Below, one piece after another: positions 25,736 through 35,352 of a stretch of DNA of 64,000 nucleotides (position 1 is its first letter; each line of letters begins with the position of its first letter). Origin of the DNA: Alphaproteobacteria bacterium (GTDB taxonomy: Bacteria; Pseudomonadota; Alphaproteobacteria; Rhizobiales; GCA-2746425); assembly GCA_024743215.1 (NCBI GenBank), contig JANSWZ010000011.1:106136-170135 (forward strand), in the 5' to 3' direction. Position numbers and translations under genes: made by a program. The notes beneath the pieces are model-generated. The model saw only the letters and a list, made by a program, of their open reading frames with translations. It did no database searches and had not been told where the DNA came from.

Positions 25736-27652
25736 CTATTGGCCCGACAACGCGCCGAACCCTTCAATGAGCGCATGAATGTGCTCATTGCTTTCCAGAT
25801 CATGCTGGATTTCGACCAGCCTTGCGAAATTGGCTTCAGTGGCCTCTTCATTCAGCGCCAGTTCCGCTGCGCGCAACTCATCACGTAAGACCGCGCCCTT
25901 GTCGTGAAGCGCCAACGCTTGCCGCCAGCCCTCCTCCGCATCTATGGGGTCGGCCTGTTCCCGGGCTTGCCACAGCCCGACAGATGCCAGAGTTTGTTCC
26001 AACCGGCGCAAAAGCGTTTCATAGCCGCGCCGCACCAACGCATCCTTGATTGCTGCTGCATTCTGTTCAGGGTCTTCTGCCAGAATACCGACCAGAACCT
26101 GATGCAGCTTGTTCAATTCGCCCTGATCAAATTGCAGAGTTGAAAATGCATCATCATGACGGTCCAGAAGGACCGGGTGATTGATCATTGTCATCAACAA
26201 CACTGCATTGCGCGGTGAAATGATGGAACTTCGGTTGCCAGCGGCAAAACTTGAAACCAACGGACTTTGTGACAGGCTTCGGCTTACAGAAAAAGCTGCT
26301 TTGCGCCCACCTGCCTTGGCTTTACCGGCAAAACCACCTGAGCGTTTGGAAGAGCCCTTCCCGGACGATTGACCGAAGAAGGCCTGAAGCCGTTCGCGAA
26401 ATTCCTGCTCATAATGGCGCCGGATCGTATCATTGGTCATGATCCGCGTCAGACTGCGTATGCGGTCTTCCAGTTCGGCCCTGCGCTCTGGCGTATCGAA
26501 CACGCCATTTTCAGTTTCGCGCGACCAGACCATGTCGCTGAGTGGTTTGGCGCTTCGGATAAGACTGTCCATTGCATCACGTCCGGCACTGCGCAGCAGA
26601 TCATCAGGATCCTGCCCGTCCGGCAGCAACACAAACCGAACGGTTTTACCCGGTTTGAGATGCATCATGGCCAAATCGGCCGAACGACCCGCAGCTTTAA
26701 ACCCTGCCCCATCCCCGTCAAAACACAAGACCGGGCTGTCATTCATCCGCCACAGCAACTGCATCTGTTCCTCAGTCAGTGCAGTCCCCATGGGCGCGAC
26801 AGCACCCTCAAGTCCGTGCGCGGCACAGGCAATGACATCCATATAGCCTTCAACAACCAACAGCGGCGCGCCATGGTGCACTGGCTCACGGGCACGGTGG
26901 TGATTGTACAAAAGATAGCTTTTGGAAAAGAGCGGCGTTTCCGGTGAGTTCAGATATTTGGCAGGAACATCCGCTGAAAGCGCGCGCCCACCAAAAGCTA
27001 TGCAGCGCCCTCTTGCATCCGCAATCGGAAACATAACCCTGTTGCGAAAACGGTCATAGGAAACAGAAATATCAGGCCCGGCAATCAGCAGCCCGGCCTC
27101 TACCATGTCATCCTGCGACACATCTTTACTGGCCAGAAACTGCTTGAGCGCATTGCGGCTGTCCGGTGCATAACCGATGCCGAATTCCTGCTGGATAGCC
27201 TGCGAAAGCCCCCGATCCCTGAGATAACGCCGCGCCCCGGCACCATCGGCACCTTGCAGCGCCTGCTGGAAAAATCCATTGGCCAGATCCATCACTTCAT
27301 ACAGCGAGCCGCGCCGTTGTGCCCGTTTCTCTGCTTCCGGGTCACGCTCAGGCAGCGACAGCCCCGCATCACCAGCCAAACGTTCAACGGCTTCCGGAAA
27401 AGAAACCCCTTCAGTCTCCGTCAGAAACCGAAAGATATCTCCCGATTGACCACACCCGAAACAGTGATAGCGAGCACGGCGATCATCTGCGTGGAAGCTT
27501 GGTGATTTTTCATTATGAAATGGGCAGCAGGCCCAATAATCGCCCTTGGAGGGCTGAGACTTCTTGCGGTCCCAGGTCACGCGTCGTCCCACCACATCTG
27601 AAATGTTCAGGCGGGCGCGTATGTCATCCAGAAATCTGTCATCAAAACGCAT
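25736..27652 (-). CDS. dnaG: DNA primase DnaG
   Basis: The 638-residue product has an N-terminal CHC2 zinc finger (CCPFHNEKSPSF, RARYHCFGCGQSGD), the RNA polymerase core GYAPDSRNALKQFL and RVMFPIADARGRCIAFGGR, a TOPRIM domain (LLVVEGYMDVIA and CFDGDGAGFKAA), and a C-terminal helicase-interaction region. It makes primers at the replication fork. Normally it is next to rpoD; here the next gene downstream is the convergent RND pump, 22 bases away. Confidence 0.96.
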   Translation of the reverse strand: MRFDDRFLDDIRARLNISDVVGRRVTWDRKKSQPSKGDYWACCPFHNEKSPSFHADDRRARYHCFGCGQSGDIFRFLTETEGVSFPEAVERLAGDAGLSLPERDPEAEKRAQRRGSLYEVMDLANGFFQQALQGADGAGARRYLRDRGLSQAIQQEFGIGYAPDSRNALKQFLASKDVSQDDMVEAGLLIAGPDISVSYDRFRNRVMFPIADARGRCIAFGGRALSADVPAKYLNSPETPLFSKSYLLYNHHRAREPVHHGAPLLVVEGYMDVIACAAHGLEGAVAPMGTALTEEQMQLLWRMNDSPVLCFDGDGAGFKAAGRSADLAMMHLKPGKTVRFVLLPDGQDPDDLLRSAGRDAMDSLIRSAKPLSDMVWSRETENGVFDTPERRAELEDRIRSLTRIMTNDTIRRHYEQEFRERLQAFFGQSSGKGSSKRSGGFAGKAKAGGRKAAFSVSRSLSQSPLVSSFAAGNRSSIISPRNAVLLMTMINHPVLLDRHDDAFSTLQFDQGELNKLHQVLVGILAEDPEQNAAAIKDALVRRGYETLLRRLEQTLASVGLWQAREQADPIDAEEGWRQALALHDKGAVLRDELRAAELALNEEATEANFARLVEIQHDLESNEHIHALIEGFGALSGQ

Positions 27653-27769
27653 GGGCGGTGTTCGGGCTCAACAGCAAGTCAGAGGGAAGACATCAGGTAG
27701 CATAACCGGAAGTCCTGAAAAATGCTCTAGCTGTGGAAAACACTCAAAGTCCGCGTGGACAGGGCTTCG

Positions 27770-28219
27770 TTACTGCAAAAGCTCTTTCACCACACCGCTG
27801 GCTTGGCAGAAATCCATCTGGCCCGGATAACGCTTTTTCAAGGTATTGATACATTTACCCATGTCACGCAGGCTGTTGGCACCAATATCGGCGACAACAT
27901 CCTTAACGGCTTTGCGCACTTCTTCAGCGGGCAATTGGGTGGGAAGAAAGGAACGAATTATTTCCATTTCCTTGCGTTCCCGCTCGGCCAAATCGAGACG
28001 ACCAGCATTTTCATACTGACGGGAGGAATCTTCCCGCTGCTTGATCATTTTCACAAGCAGTCCCAGAACTTCGTCATCACTGACCTTGTCCTTGCCGGTA
28101 CCACGCAACGCGATGTCACGGTCTTTAATGGCAGCATTGATAAGCCGCAAGGTACATACCTGCTTCTTATCCTGCGCCTTCACAGCTTCATTCAAAGCTT
28201 CAGCAATTTGTTCGCGCAT
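27770..28219 (-). CDS. GatB/YqeY domain protein
   Basis: The 149-residue product is all-helical: MREQIAEALNEAVKAQDK, RLINAAIKDRDIALRG, DDEVLGLLVKMIKQREDSSRQYENAGR and a C-terminal tail-like domain ending in VVKELLQ. It resembles the tRNA-binding C-terminal part of the GatB amidotransferase subunit, but stands alone. The role of YqeY proteins is not settled. It lies between dnaG and the divergent carA, a common order in alphaproteobacteria. Confidence 0.9.
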   Translation of the reverse strand: MREQIAEALNEAVKAQDKKQVCTLRLINAAIKDRDIALRGTGKDKVSDDEVLGLLVKMIKQREDSSRQYENAGRLDLAERERKEMEIIRSFLPTQLPAEEVRKAVKDVVADIGANSLRDMGKCINTLKKRYPGQMDFCQASGVVKELLQ

Positions 28220-28579
28220 GTAGATCTACGACCCTTTTTTGCACTCAATATCACGAAGGCGCTTTTTTCCCAGCAATTTGATTCTCTATTAAAATCATGC
28301 CGGTATCGCCTCTATACCATTTTTCGACAGAATTTGAAGCAATTCTGACCATCTTCTTGACGCTTATGTGTAGATTTTGCGACCGTTTGACAAGGCTTTG
28401 TTCGTGCAAAGTGTGCATAGCAGGCTTGAATTTCCTGCAAAGACATGCGATCCGACCCCTGACGTGAGCCTAGGAAATGCGCTGTGTGAGCCCGCCTGAG
28501 CCCTCTGACAGACAAAATGACCAGACCTAAGACGATTTGCCGCGTCAAAACCCGTTTCTGAAAGCCTTTGGAGTGTTTC
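28220..28579. other. carA upstream region, no gene seen
   Basis: 360 bases between the divergent yqeY-like and carA genes. A TTGACA at 28387-28392 on the plus strand is a possible -35, but no convincing -10 follows at the usual spacing. GGAG at 28570-28573 is the carA ribosome site. Confidence 0.4.
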
Positions 28580-29779
28580 ATGCAAGCCACCAGCCAGACC
28601 GCGCCCAACACCACCTTACAAGATTGGCAGGAACCTGTTCCCACAGCCGCTCTGGTCCTTGCAGACGGAACCATTCTCTATGGCATGGGTTGCGGCACGA
28701 TTGGTGAAGCAGCAGGTGAACTTTGTTTCAACACCGCGATCACTGGATATCAGGAAATTCTGACGGACCCGTCCTATGCTGGCCAGATCATCACCTTTAC
28801 ATTTCCCCATATCGGTAATGTTGGCAGCAATGACGAAGACTTGGAAAGTCTCAACCTTGCATCGGACCATGGCGCACGTGGCTGTGTCTTGAAGGCGGAT
28901 ATTACGGCTCCTGCAAATTACCGCGCCGGACAGCATTTCGACCAGTGGCTGAAAGCACGTGGCATTGTCGGCATTTGCGGCATCGATACGCGGGCACTTA
29001 CATCAAAAATCCGCGAAGGCGGTATGATCAACGCACTCATCGTTCACAGCCCCACTGGAAAATTTGATACGGACGCCCTGACAAGCAGAGCTGCAGACCT
29101 GCCCTCTATGGAAGGCGTTGACCTGGCCAAGGACGTATCCACCCTGCAAACCGTGCAGTGGGACGAAACACCATGGGTTTGGGGAGAAGGCTACGGTCAG
29201 CAGGTCAATCCGGATTTGCACATTGTGGCAATCGACTATGGCGTCAAACGCAACATTCTGCGGCTTCTGGCCGGTCTTGGATGCAAAGTGACCATTGTTC
29301 CAGGTACTGCCACTGCAGAAACTATTCTCGGTCACAAACCGGACGGTATTTTTCTGTCCAATGGCCCTGGAGATCCGGCAGCAACCGGTTCCTATGCCGT
29401 ACCAACCATTCGCACACTCATTGACAGCGGATTGCCCATGTTCGGCATTTGCCTTGGTCATCAAATACTGGCTCTGGCACTGGGCGCAAAAACCAAAAAA
29501 ATGCATCAGGGACATCACGGCGCCAATCACCCTGTCATGGACCACACCACCGACAAGGTGGAAATCACCAGCATGAATCATGGCTTCGCGGTCGACGAAG
29601 CAACCCTGCCCGATGGCGTGGAACCCACACATACGTCTCTGTTTGATGGCTCCAATTGCGGACTTCAGGTGAATGGCAAGCCGATCTTCTCCGTGCAACA
29701 CCATCCCGAAGCGTCACCCGGCCCCCAAGACAGCCACTATCTGTTTCAGCGCTTTGTCGAACTGATGAAGTCTGCCTAA
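28580..29779 (+). CDS. carA: Carbamoyl-phosphate synthase small (glutaminase) subunit
   Basis: The 399-residue product has an N-terminal CarA domain (GELCFNTAITGYQEILTDPSYAGQ, GICGIDTRALT) and a C-terminal class I glutamine amidotransferase: FGICLGHQILALALG with the nucleophile Cys, and VQHHPEASPGPQDS with the catalytic His-Glu. It supplies ammonia to CarB for arginine and pyrimidine synthesis. The ATG at 28580 is chosen for the GGAG 6 nt upstream. Its 3' end overlaps the convergent MBL gene by 4 bases. Confidence 0.97.
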   Translation: MQATSQTAPNTTLQDWQEPVPTAALVLADGTILYGMGCGTIGEAAGELCFNTAITGYQEILTDPSYAGQIITFTFPHIGNVGSNDEDLESLNLASDHGARGCVLKADITAPANYRAGQHFDQWLKARGIVGICGIDTRALTSKIREGGMINALIVHSPTGKFDTDALTSRAADLPSMEGVDLAKDVSTLQTVQWDETPWVWGEGYGQQVNPDLHIVAIDYGVKRNILRLLAGLGCKVTIVPGTATAETILGHKPDGIFLSNGPGDPAATGSYAVPTIRTLIDSGLPMFGICLGHQILALALGAKTKKMHQGHHGANHPVMDHTTDKVEITSMNHGFAVDEATLPDGVEPTHTSLFDGSNCGLQVNGKPIFSVQHHPEASPGPQDSHYLFQRFVELMKSA

Positions 29780-30849
29780 ATCGGACTGTGCCGATAGGCC
29801 TCTCCAGGCCGCAGGGCAATGAATGAGTTCTCCGACAAGCCTCGCTCAGCACGAGCCGCCGCAAGCCGTTCGATCGGCTCCTCAATCGGTTCGTTGGTAA
29901 GCTGAAACGTCCCCCAATGGTGGGCAATCGACACTTGCGCGTTGCACAGAATGTGCCCTTCAACAGCTTCTTCGGGGTTCTGGTGCTGCGCTTCCATGAA
30001 CCAGCGCGGATCATAGGCGCCAATTGGTAAAATTGCAGCATCAAACCGACCATGCTTTTCAGCGGCAGCCCGATAATTGATCCCACCGTGAAAGCCGGTA
30101 TCACCAACCACATAAACCTTGGAATCAGGCGCTTCCACAACAAAACCGGACCACAACGCCATACGTCTGTCACGCGCACCCCGGGCAGACCAGTGATGTA
30201 TCGGTTCAAAATGAACCTTTACCTGATCATTGACGGTGGCAATATCCCCCCAATTCCCCGTCTTGATCCGGGCATCGGCAATATCCTTGCGAACGATCGT
30301 ATCATTGCCGTGAGGCGTTACAATCAGCGGATCATGCGCATCCACCAAAGCGGTCAAAGACGACATATCCAGATGGTCATAGTGATTATGCGACAACAAT
30401 ACGCAATCAATCGGAGGCAAGTTCTCCAGTGATACGCCCGGTTTCACCACACGTTTGGGCCCGGCAAAAGACAACGGGCTGGCGCGCTCCGAAAACACCG
30501 GATCAGTCAGAAAGTTCAGACCTGCAACCTGAATCAGAAGTGTCGCGTGACCGATCATGGTGATGGTCAAATCCTCACGCCTCTTTTCCGGCACAGCCCC
30601 TTCAAATGGACTTGGATAAGCATCCGGCCATTTCGCTTTCTGCTCACCAAACTGCCATTTCAAAAGATCCCTGAATCCAAGCGGCTCCTGCCCCTTCGGA
30701 TTGAAGAAAAAACGTCCATCAAAATTGGATGAAGGTGGCCCGGAATAATAAGAATTTGCTGGCTTTACAGAGGCAAACCAGGTCCCCCCGCCGACAGCAG
30801 CAGCAATGCCCGACAATGAAAGATATTTGAGAAATTTACGACGTGTCAT
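29776..30849 (-). CDS. Tat-exported MBL-fold metal-dependent hydrolase (NAPE-PLD/UlaG-like)
   Basis: The 357-residue product has a twin-arginine-like signal MTRRKFLKYLSLSGIAAAVGG. The metallo-beta-lactamase core is ITMIGHATLLIQ, then the zinc motif H154-N-H156-Y-D158-H159, then PIHHWSARG, VVGDTGFHGG and VSIAHHWGTFQL. The family includes N-acyl-phosphatidylethanolamine phospholipase D-like enzymes and ascorbate-phosphate lactonases. The periplasmic location fits a lipid or envelope substrate, but the substrate is not deducible. Confidence 0.87.
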   Translation of the reverse strand: MTRRKFLKYLSLSGIAAAVGGGTWFASVKPANSYYSGPPSSNFDGRFFFNPKGQEPLGFRDLLKWQFGEQKAKWPDAYPSPFEGAVPEKRREDLTITMIGHATLLIQVAGLNFLTDPVFSERASPLSFAGPKRVVKPGVSLENLPPIDCVLLSHNHYDHLDMSSLTALVDAHDPLIVTPHGNDTIVRKDIADARIKTGNWGDIATVNDQVKVHFEPIHHWSARGARDRRMALWSGFVVEAPDSKVYVVGDTGFHGGINYRAAAEKHGRFDAAILPIGAYDPRWFMEAQHQNPEEAVEGHILCNAQVSIAHHWGTFQLTNEPIEEPIERLAAARAERGLSENSFIALRPGEAYRHSPI

Positions 30850-31014
30850 GATGGCTCAAATAGGGTTGGAACCACACTTGTAAAGGCCGCCTATCAAGAC
30901 GCAATACTGTCACATCACATTTATGATGATTTCAGAGGTTTTATAATTATCCCACAACCGGCCCAGATGGACTGTCAGCAGAGGTTTGGACATGTCGCAG
31001 GCTAACAACGGTTT

Positions 31015-32166
31015 CTATAATTCCGGCAGCGGAGCCGACAATGTCTTCAAAAACTGCACCAGATCATTGATCTGCTGATCATTCAAATTAAGAGGTTTCA
31101 AAAGTGCTTCACCATCAGCATGCAGGCGTTCCATATCGATATTTGAATAATGCTCCACCACTGCGTCCAGAGAGCTTAAACTGCCATTGTGCATGTAAGG
31201 TGCTGTCTCCGCGACGCTGCGCAGGCCGGGAACCCGGAATGTGCCAAAATTGCTGTGCTGTGTGATCACATTCTGCACGGCCCAGGCCCCGGTCTTGCCA
31301 GGATCGTCAGAAAACACACCATCCAGGGTATAAGGACTGGCGCGTAAGGCTTTTATGCCGCCATGACGACCGCTATCCACCCGGCCAGGTTCAATGAAAT
31401 AAGGCACCCCAGCATCATGGAATTCGCCATTCGAGAACAACGGCCCTGAGTGACAAAAATTGCAACCGCCTCTTCCCACAAAAAGCGAAAGCCCGCGTTG
31501 AGCTGCAGCGGGATAGACGGCTGCAGTCTCCAAATCACCACGCTCCAGGGCATCCCTGAACTCATCAAATGCTGTGCGACCTGTCTCCAGCGTTTCCAGA
31601 TGAGCGGCAAGAAGCTTGCCGACATTCACCAGAACCTGTTGAGGATCATCATCTCCAAGTGTGCCAAACAGCGCCTCATAGTCGCCCCTAAATTCGGAAA
31701 CTGCCAGTGAGCGCTTCAGTCCCTGATCCGAAAGCTGCATTTCATCTGGGTGACTGATTGGCGCAAGGCTCTGTGCCCAAAGATTGTCATTCTGTCCCGC
31801 CCAGCCAAACCAGCGATTATGGCGCAGATTGTAAAGAGCCGATGTATTGCGATCCAGCGACCGTGTACCTTTGCCTCGCGGCAACCCATCTGTCGAGTTG
31901 AGGTCTGGAACATGGCAACTGGCGCAACTCGTCTGCCTGTCACTGGAAAGGACCGGACTGAAAAACAACTTTCGACCCAATTCGATAGCGTCCCGGTTAC
32001 CCGACATGACATTGCTGGGATCGGATGCAGATTCCATAGGCCAGGGACCATGCGACAGAACCAGACCAATCTCATCTTCAGATAGCAGCAGGCCAGTTGC
32101 GGAAGCATAGCTGGCGCCAAACATGACGGCCCAGCAAAAAACCAGAAATGTCAGCAACCCTCTCAT
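31015..32166 (-). CDS. Di-heme cytochrome c peroxidase / MauG family protein
   Basis: The 383-residue product has a signal peptide (to about residue 23) and two c-type heme sites: C81-A-S-C84-H85 and C235-N-F-C238-H239. TFRVPGLRSVAETAPYMHNGSLSSL is the conserved C-terminal signature of the family. It either reduces peroxide with electrons from cytochrome c or, like MauG, oxidises a partner. It overlaps the upstream YtkA-like gene by 4 bases, forming an operon with it and the amidohydrolase. Confidence 0.9.
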   Translation of the reverse strand: MRGLLTFLVFCWAVMFGASYASATGLLLSEDEIGLVLSHGPWPMESASDPSNVMSGNRDAIELGRKLFFSPVLSSDRQTSCASCHVPDLNSTDGLPRGKGTRSLDRNTSALYNLRHNRWFGWAGQNDNLWAQSLAPISHPDEMQLSDQGLKRSLAVSEFRGDYEALFGTLGDDDPQQVLVNVGKLLAAHLETLETGRTAFDEFRDALERGDLETAAVYPAAAQRGLSLFVGRGGCNFCHSGPLFSNGEFHDAGVPYFIEPGRVDSGRHGGIKALRASPYTLDGVFSDDPGKTGAWAVQNVITQHSNFGTFRVPGLRSVAETAPYMHNGSLSSLDAVVEHYSNIDMERLHADGEALLKPLNLNDQQINDLVQFLKTLSAPLPEL

Positions 32167-32606
32167 CTGATTTTCAAATCAAGGAAATAGCCATGCGTTT
32201 CGCCACCGACCAGCGCGGACACTGAAATCCGCCAAATTCCTGGCATGTGGAACACAAGCCCGTCCGCCAAAAAAGCTCCATCGCCCGATTTCAAAATGAC
32301 CGGCTGATAATTCATCCCATGCTGATGCGCTGGCATAATGGCATCAAGCGTAAAGCGCTCAATCGGCGCGCCATCTGCGGGGCATACAGAAACTTCGATC
32401 TCAAACGGCTGATTAAGTGGAACATTGTCAACCGGGAGTCGAATAGAAGCTTCACCGCTATTATGGGATTCTGCTGTCATTTCCTGCCAGCCAGCATCGT
32501 GTGTGCAGGCCAAGGCGGCCTGTGCGACAAAGACAGCCGCCAGAGTAATGCCACAAAGATTCAAGGCACCAAACCTGCTAGTCCAAGCCAAGCATCTTCT
32601 CCGCAT
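32163..32606 (-). CDS. Secreted YtkA/FixH-like domain protein
   Basis: The 147-residue product starts (if ATG 32606 is right) 29 bases inside the upstream amidohydrolase gene. A TTG start a little downstream is also possible. A signal segment (LCGITLAAVFVAQAALAC) could be a lipoprotein signal or have an ordinary cleavage site. The mature part has PFEIEVSVCPADGAPIERF and AIMPAHQHGMNYQPVIL, resembling YtkA-like domains, which often carry a His-Met metal (copper) cluster. HQHGM fits that idea. It probably assists the di-heme protein in the periplasm. Confidence 0.65.
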   Translation of the reverse strand: MRRRCLAWTSRFGALNLCGITLAAVFVAQAALACTHDAGWQEMTAESHNSGEASIRLPVDNVPLNQPFEIEVSVCPADGAPIERFTLDAIMPAHQHGMNYQPVILKSGDGAFLADGLVFHMPGIWRISVSALVGGETHGYFLDLKIR

Positions 32607-33381
32607 TGCGATAGGCAATATTCTCGGCCAGTTCTTCCGGCAGAGTGGACAACCATTTGCGTGAAAAGGCAGCGTGTTCGCCAACATAATACCAGCGCTC
32701 GGGTGCAAATGTATCTGTTCCAACCATAAACCGATCAGGAAACTCCTCAAAGGCTGCACGCCATTCCGGTGGAACAATTCCATTGCTGGACTGGTCAGAG
32801 CGAAAGGCAAGGTCGCTCCAAAGATTCTTGTGCCGCCTCAGCACATCGCGCACTTCATCCGGTCGATCAAAGCCCGAATGGGCCCACAAAACACGAGCTT
32901 CCGGGAAGGATTCAAATATCAGATCAATCGCCTCTGCATCAGAATGGGCATGCAACAGCAAATCATACTCTTTGGCCAAAGCGATCATGCGCTGCATCAC
33001 CGGCGTTTTCACCTGCTCGCCATAGATATGGAATTCGCCCAGCGCTACATATTCATGCTTCGCCAGCAAGCCTTCGACGTAGTCAATGACTGTAGGATCA
33101 TTCATCCAGGTGGATATCTCGCCACGTCGCCGATAAGGGCGCAGAGCGGGAACAACAATGTCCGGCGCAGCTTCCAGAAGCCGTTGAGTGCCATTGTCGT
33201 CCGAACTGGAAACCAGTGCTTTCTTAACACCGGCCGCGCGCAGCAATTTTGCAATTTCTTCCGGCGGCACCAATTCCACAGCATCATGGCTGTAGTGAAT
33301 ATGTGCATCAAAGACGGGAAGTTCCTGAGCGTGAACATGTGTCGCTATCAGGGCAGCGATGACGGGCAGAAGAATTCGCAT
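32578..33381 (-). CDS. Secreted amidohydrolase-family protein (amidohydrolase_2 type)
   Basis: The 267-residue product begins at 33381 with a signal peptide (MRILLPVIAALIATHVHAQ) and GGAG 8 nt upstream. The TIM-barrel metal motif is VFDAHIHYSHD near the N-terminus, followed by ALGEFHIYGEQ, LLLHAHSDAEA, VLWAHSGFD and FMVGTDTFAPERW. The family includes metal-dependent decarboxylases and hydrolases. Export to the periplasm is unusual for it. It is the first gene of a three-gene overlapping operon with the YtkA-like and di-heme genes. Confidence 0.82.
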   Translation of the reverse strand: MRILLPVIAALIATHVHAQELPVFDAHIHYSHDAVELVPPEEIAKLLRAAGVKKALVSSSDDNGTQRLLEAAPDIVVPALRPYRRRGEISTWMNDPTVIDYVEGLLAKHEYVALGEFHIYGEQVKTPVMQRMIALAKEYDLLLHAHSDAEAIDLIFESFPEARVLWAHSGFDRPDEVRDVLRRHKNLWSDLAFRSDQSSNGIVPPEWRAAFEEFPDRFMVGTDTFAPERWYYVGEHAAFSRKWLSTLPEELAENIAYRNAEKMLGLD

Positions 33382-33511
33382 AGAAATGCTCCGTTCTGGC
33401 GGATGTCGATGTGGCGATAGCGTCACAAATAGCACATCACAAGCAACGGTCGAGGTTGTTTTTGTATAATGTGAAAAGTCAAACGACAGCCATCAGCACG
33501 CGCTGTGCCAG

Positions 33512-34165
33512 CTATGAAACGCTCTCCAGCATGGCCGCAAATTTAATCCTTCTGCGCCGCAAAAGTCGTTCGACCCGACGCTTGTAGACAAAAGAAAGCC
33601 AGTCCGCAGCAGGTACAAGGCGGCGATCTTCCAGATACTTCAAATCGTAGCAGACAAGTTGTGGGCTCTGATCCGGTCGCTCCAGGATTCCCAGATTCTC
33701 AAAACCAAGTGCAACACTGGGAATGCCCACGGTCTGAAAAAACCGTAGCAACTCATCAAATTGCGCGAGGATTTGCTCCTTTGGCAGCACTTGAAATGCC
33801 ACTTGCTGTTCAGCGGAACTCTTTAACTCGTGAATAATTTCATTTGGCCCGGAACCAAACCTTTCAAACACAAGACCGGGGCCAAGATTGGTCTCTACAG
33901 GCCCAAAAAACGCCGGGAAAAACCGGGAATCATAACTGTCAGCATTCTTGAGCAATTCGATGGAGCGCAACTCGCGCTCATTGCCGTCCATATCCAGACG
34001 CCGACCCATCGACCAGAACCGTTTCCGGTTTTTGGCTCGTTCATGGCCCTTGTCATGAACAACTTTGATCAGCTTTGTGCCATCATCCGGGTGAGTGTAG
34101 GTGCTGCGGTGCGCACCTCGACCCAGTAAAAACCGGTCATCTAAGACCACATCAAATTCATTCAT
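33512..34165 (-). CDS. YrbL-like protein (PhoP-regulated network family)
   Basis: The 217-residue product has LGRGAHRSTYTHPDDGTKLIKV at the N-terminus, a glycine-rich loop like that in kinases, then RELRSIELL and a C-terminal LVCYDLKYLEDRRLVPAADWLSF. This matches the YrbL family, distant protein-kinase-fold proteins of unclear activity. No catalytic HxD motif is evident. It lies 53 bases downstream of the metallopeptidase gene on the same strand. Confidence 0.75.
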   Translation of the reverse strand: MNEFDVVLDDRFLLGRGAHRSTYTHPDDGTKLIKVVHDKGHERAKNRKRFWSMGRRLDMDGNERELRSIELLKNADSYDSRFFPAFFGPVETNLGPGLVFERFGSGPNEIIHELKSSAEQQVAFQVLPKEQILAQFDELLRFFQTVGIPSVALGFENLGILERPDQSPQLVCYDLKYLEDRRLVPAADWLSFVYKRRVERLLRRRRIKFAAMLESVS

Positions 34166-34218
34166 ATCTTTACCGGTAATGGATTCACAAACGCCTATGA
34201 AGGGCAGGCGCTGTGCCC

Positions 34219-35154
34219 CTAGATCCGTGTGTCCTCAAAGGTATTGCATTGCGACGTATCGCCTGTATCAAAACCTCGGCGAAACCAACGCCGACGTTGC
34301 TCCGACGTGCCATGATTAAAACTCTCTGGCACAACATATCCCTGTGTGCGCTTCTGTATCGCATCATCACCAATCTGCGTTGCAGCATTCAGTGCCTCTT
34401 CCAGGTCGCCCCGCTCCAGCAATCCGCGTTTCTCAGCATTATAGCCCCAAACGCCAGCAAAACAGTCAGCCTGCAATTCCACACGCACCGACATGGCGTT
34501 CGCTTCTGCCTTGCTCATGGTTTGGCGTGCCTTGTTGAACTGAGGCAAAACACCAAGCAGGTTCTGCACATGATGCCCAACCTCGTGGGCCAGAACATAG
34601 GCCTGCGCAAAATCACCCGGCGCGTCAAAACGCTTGCGCAACTCATCATAGAAAGACAAATCGATATAAATCTGTTTGTCACCGGGACAATAAAATGGAC
34701 CGGAAGCAGAAGATGCAAAACCGCAGGCAGACCGCACCTGCCCTGTGAAAAGTTGAAGACGCGGCTCTTCATAATCGCGACCGCTGGCAGTAAAGATGGC
34801 GTTCCATGTGTCTTCGGTCTCAGCCAGAACTGTCGAGATGAACGCTTTCATCTCATCATTCCGTTCGGTACCTGTAGATTGTTGGGTAGGCCGCGATTGT
34901 TCAAACGGGATCCCGCCGCCCGAACCACCGGACAGGCCGCCAAGCAGCTGCATCGGATTGATGCCAAACACAAACCACGCAACACCAGCCACAACAACCA
35001 GTGTCAAAATTCCCTTGCCTGACCGTCCACCTCCGCCAGAAGGCAAGCGCACGCGCCGAGAAGATGCACGGCGTGTGGGTAAGCGAAAACCGCCTCCTCC
35101 CGATCCACGTCGGTCATCAACATTTGAACTTTTGCGACGGCCTTTCCAGCGCAT
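34219..35154 (-). CDS. YpfJ/KPN_02809 family neutral zinc metallopeptidase
   Basis: The 311-residue product has a cationic Gly-rich N-terminus, one membrane anchor (about 49-65), then the catalytic domain with YCPGDKQIYIDLSFYDEL and the zinc motif H190-EVG-H194 (LAHEVGHHVQNLLG), followed by SVRVELQADCFAGVWG. It is probably a membrane-tethered protease facing the periplasm. Its substrate is unknown. Confidence 0.9.
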   Translation of the reverse strand: MRWKGRRKSSNVDDRRGSGGGGFRLPTRRASSRRVRLPSGGGGRSGKGILTLVVVAGVAWFVFGINPMQLLGGLSGGSGGGIPFEQSRPTQQSTGTERNDEMKAFISTVLAETEDTWNAIFTASGRDYEEPRLQLFTGQVRSACGFASSASGPFYCPGDKQIYIDLSFYDELRKRFDAPGDFAQAYVLAHEVGHHVQNLLGVLPQFNKARQTMSKAEANAMSVRVELQADCFAGVWGYNAEKRGLLERGDLEEALNAATQIGDDAIQKRTQGYVVPESFNHGTSEQRRRWFRRGFDTGDTSQCNTFEDTRI

Positions 35155-35352
35155 GGTAATTCCTTGATCTATGGCTCATTCGAACTGAAACGCGAGATTG
35201 GCCCAGAGTGGACGCAGGAACAACCAATAATTCTTGGGTCTCGCCCTTCCACACAGGGTTCTAATCGCTTATAGCAGCGTCAAACATCCCTATACATCCG
35301 GCATAGGTCGCGTCCGGCCATCCGCAACCACAGACTTGCTAGAAGATCAACC

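Noticed and set aside
32674..33420. 248-codon open frame on the plus strand
   Set aside because: Antisense to the amidohydrolase gene; composition is arginine/glutamine-rich noise.
34213..35022. 269-codon open frame on the plus strand
   Set aside because: Antisense to the HExxH metallopeptidase, which has clear motifs; this one has none.
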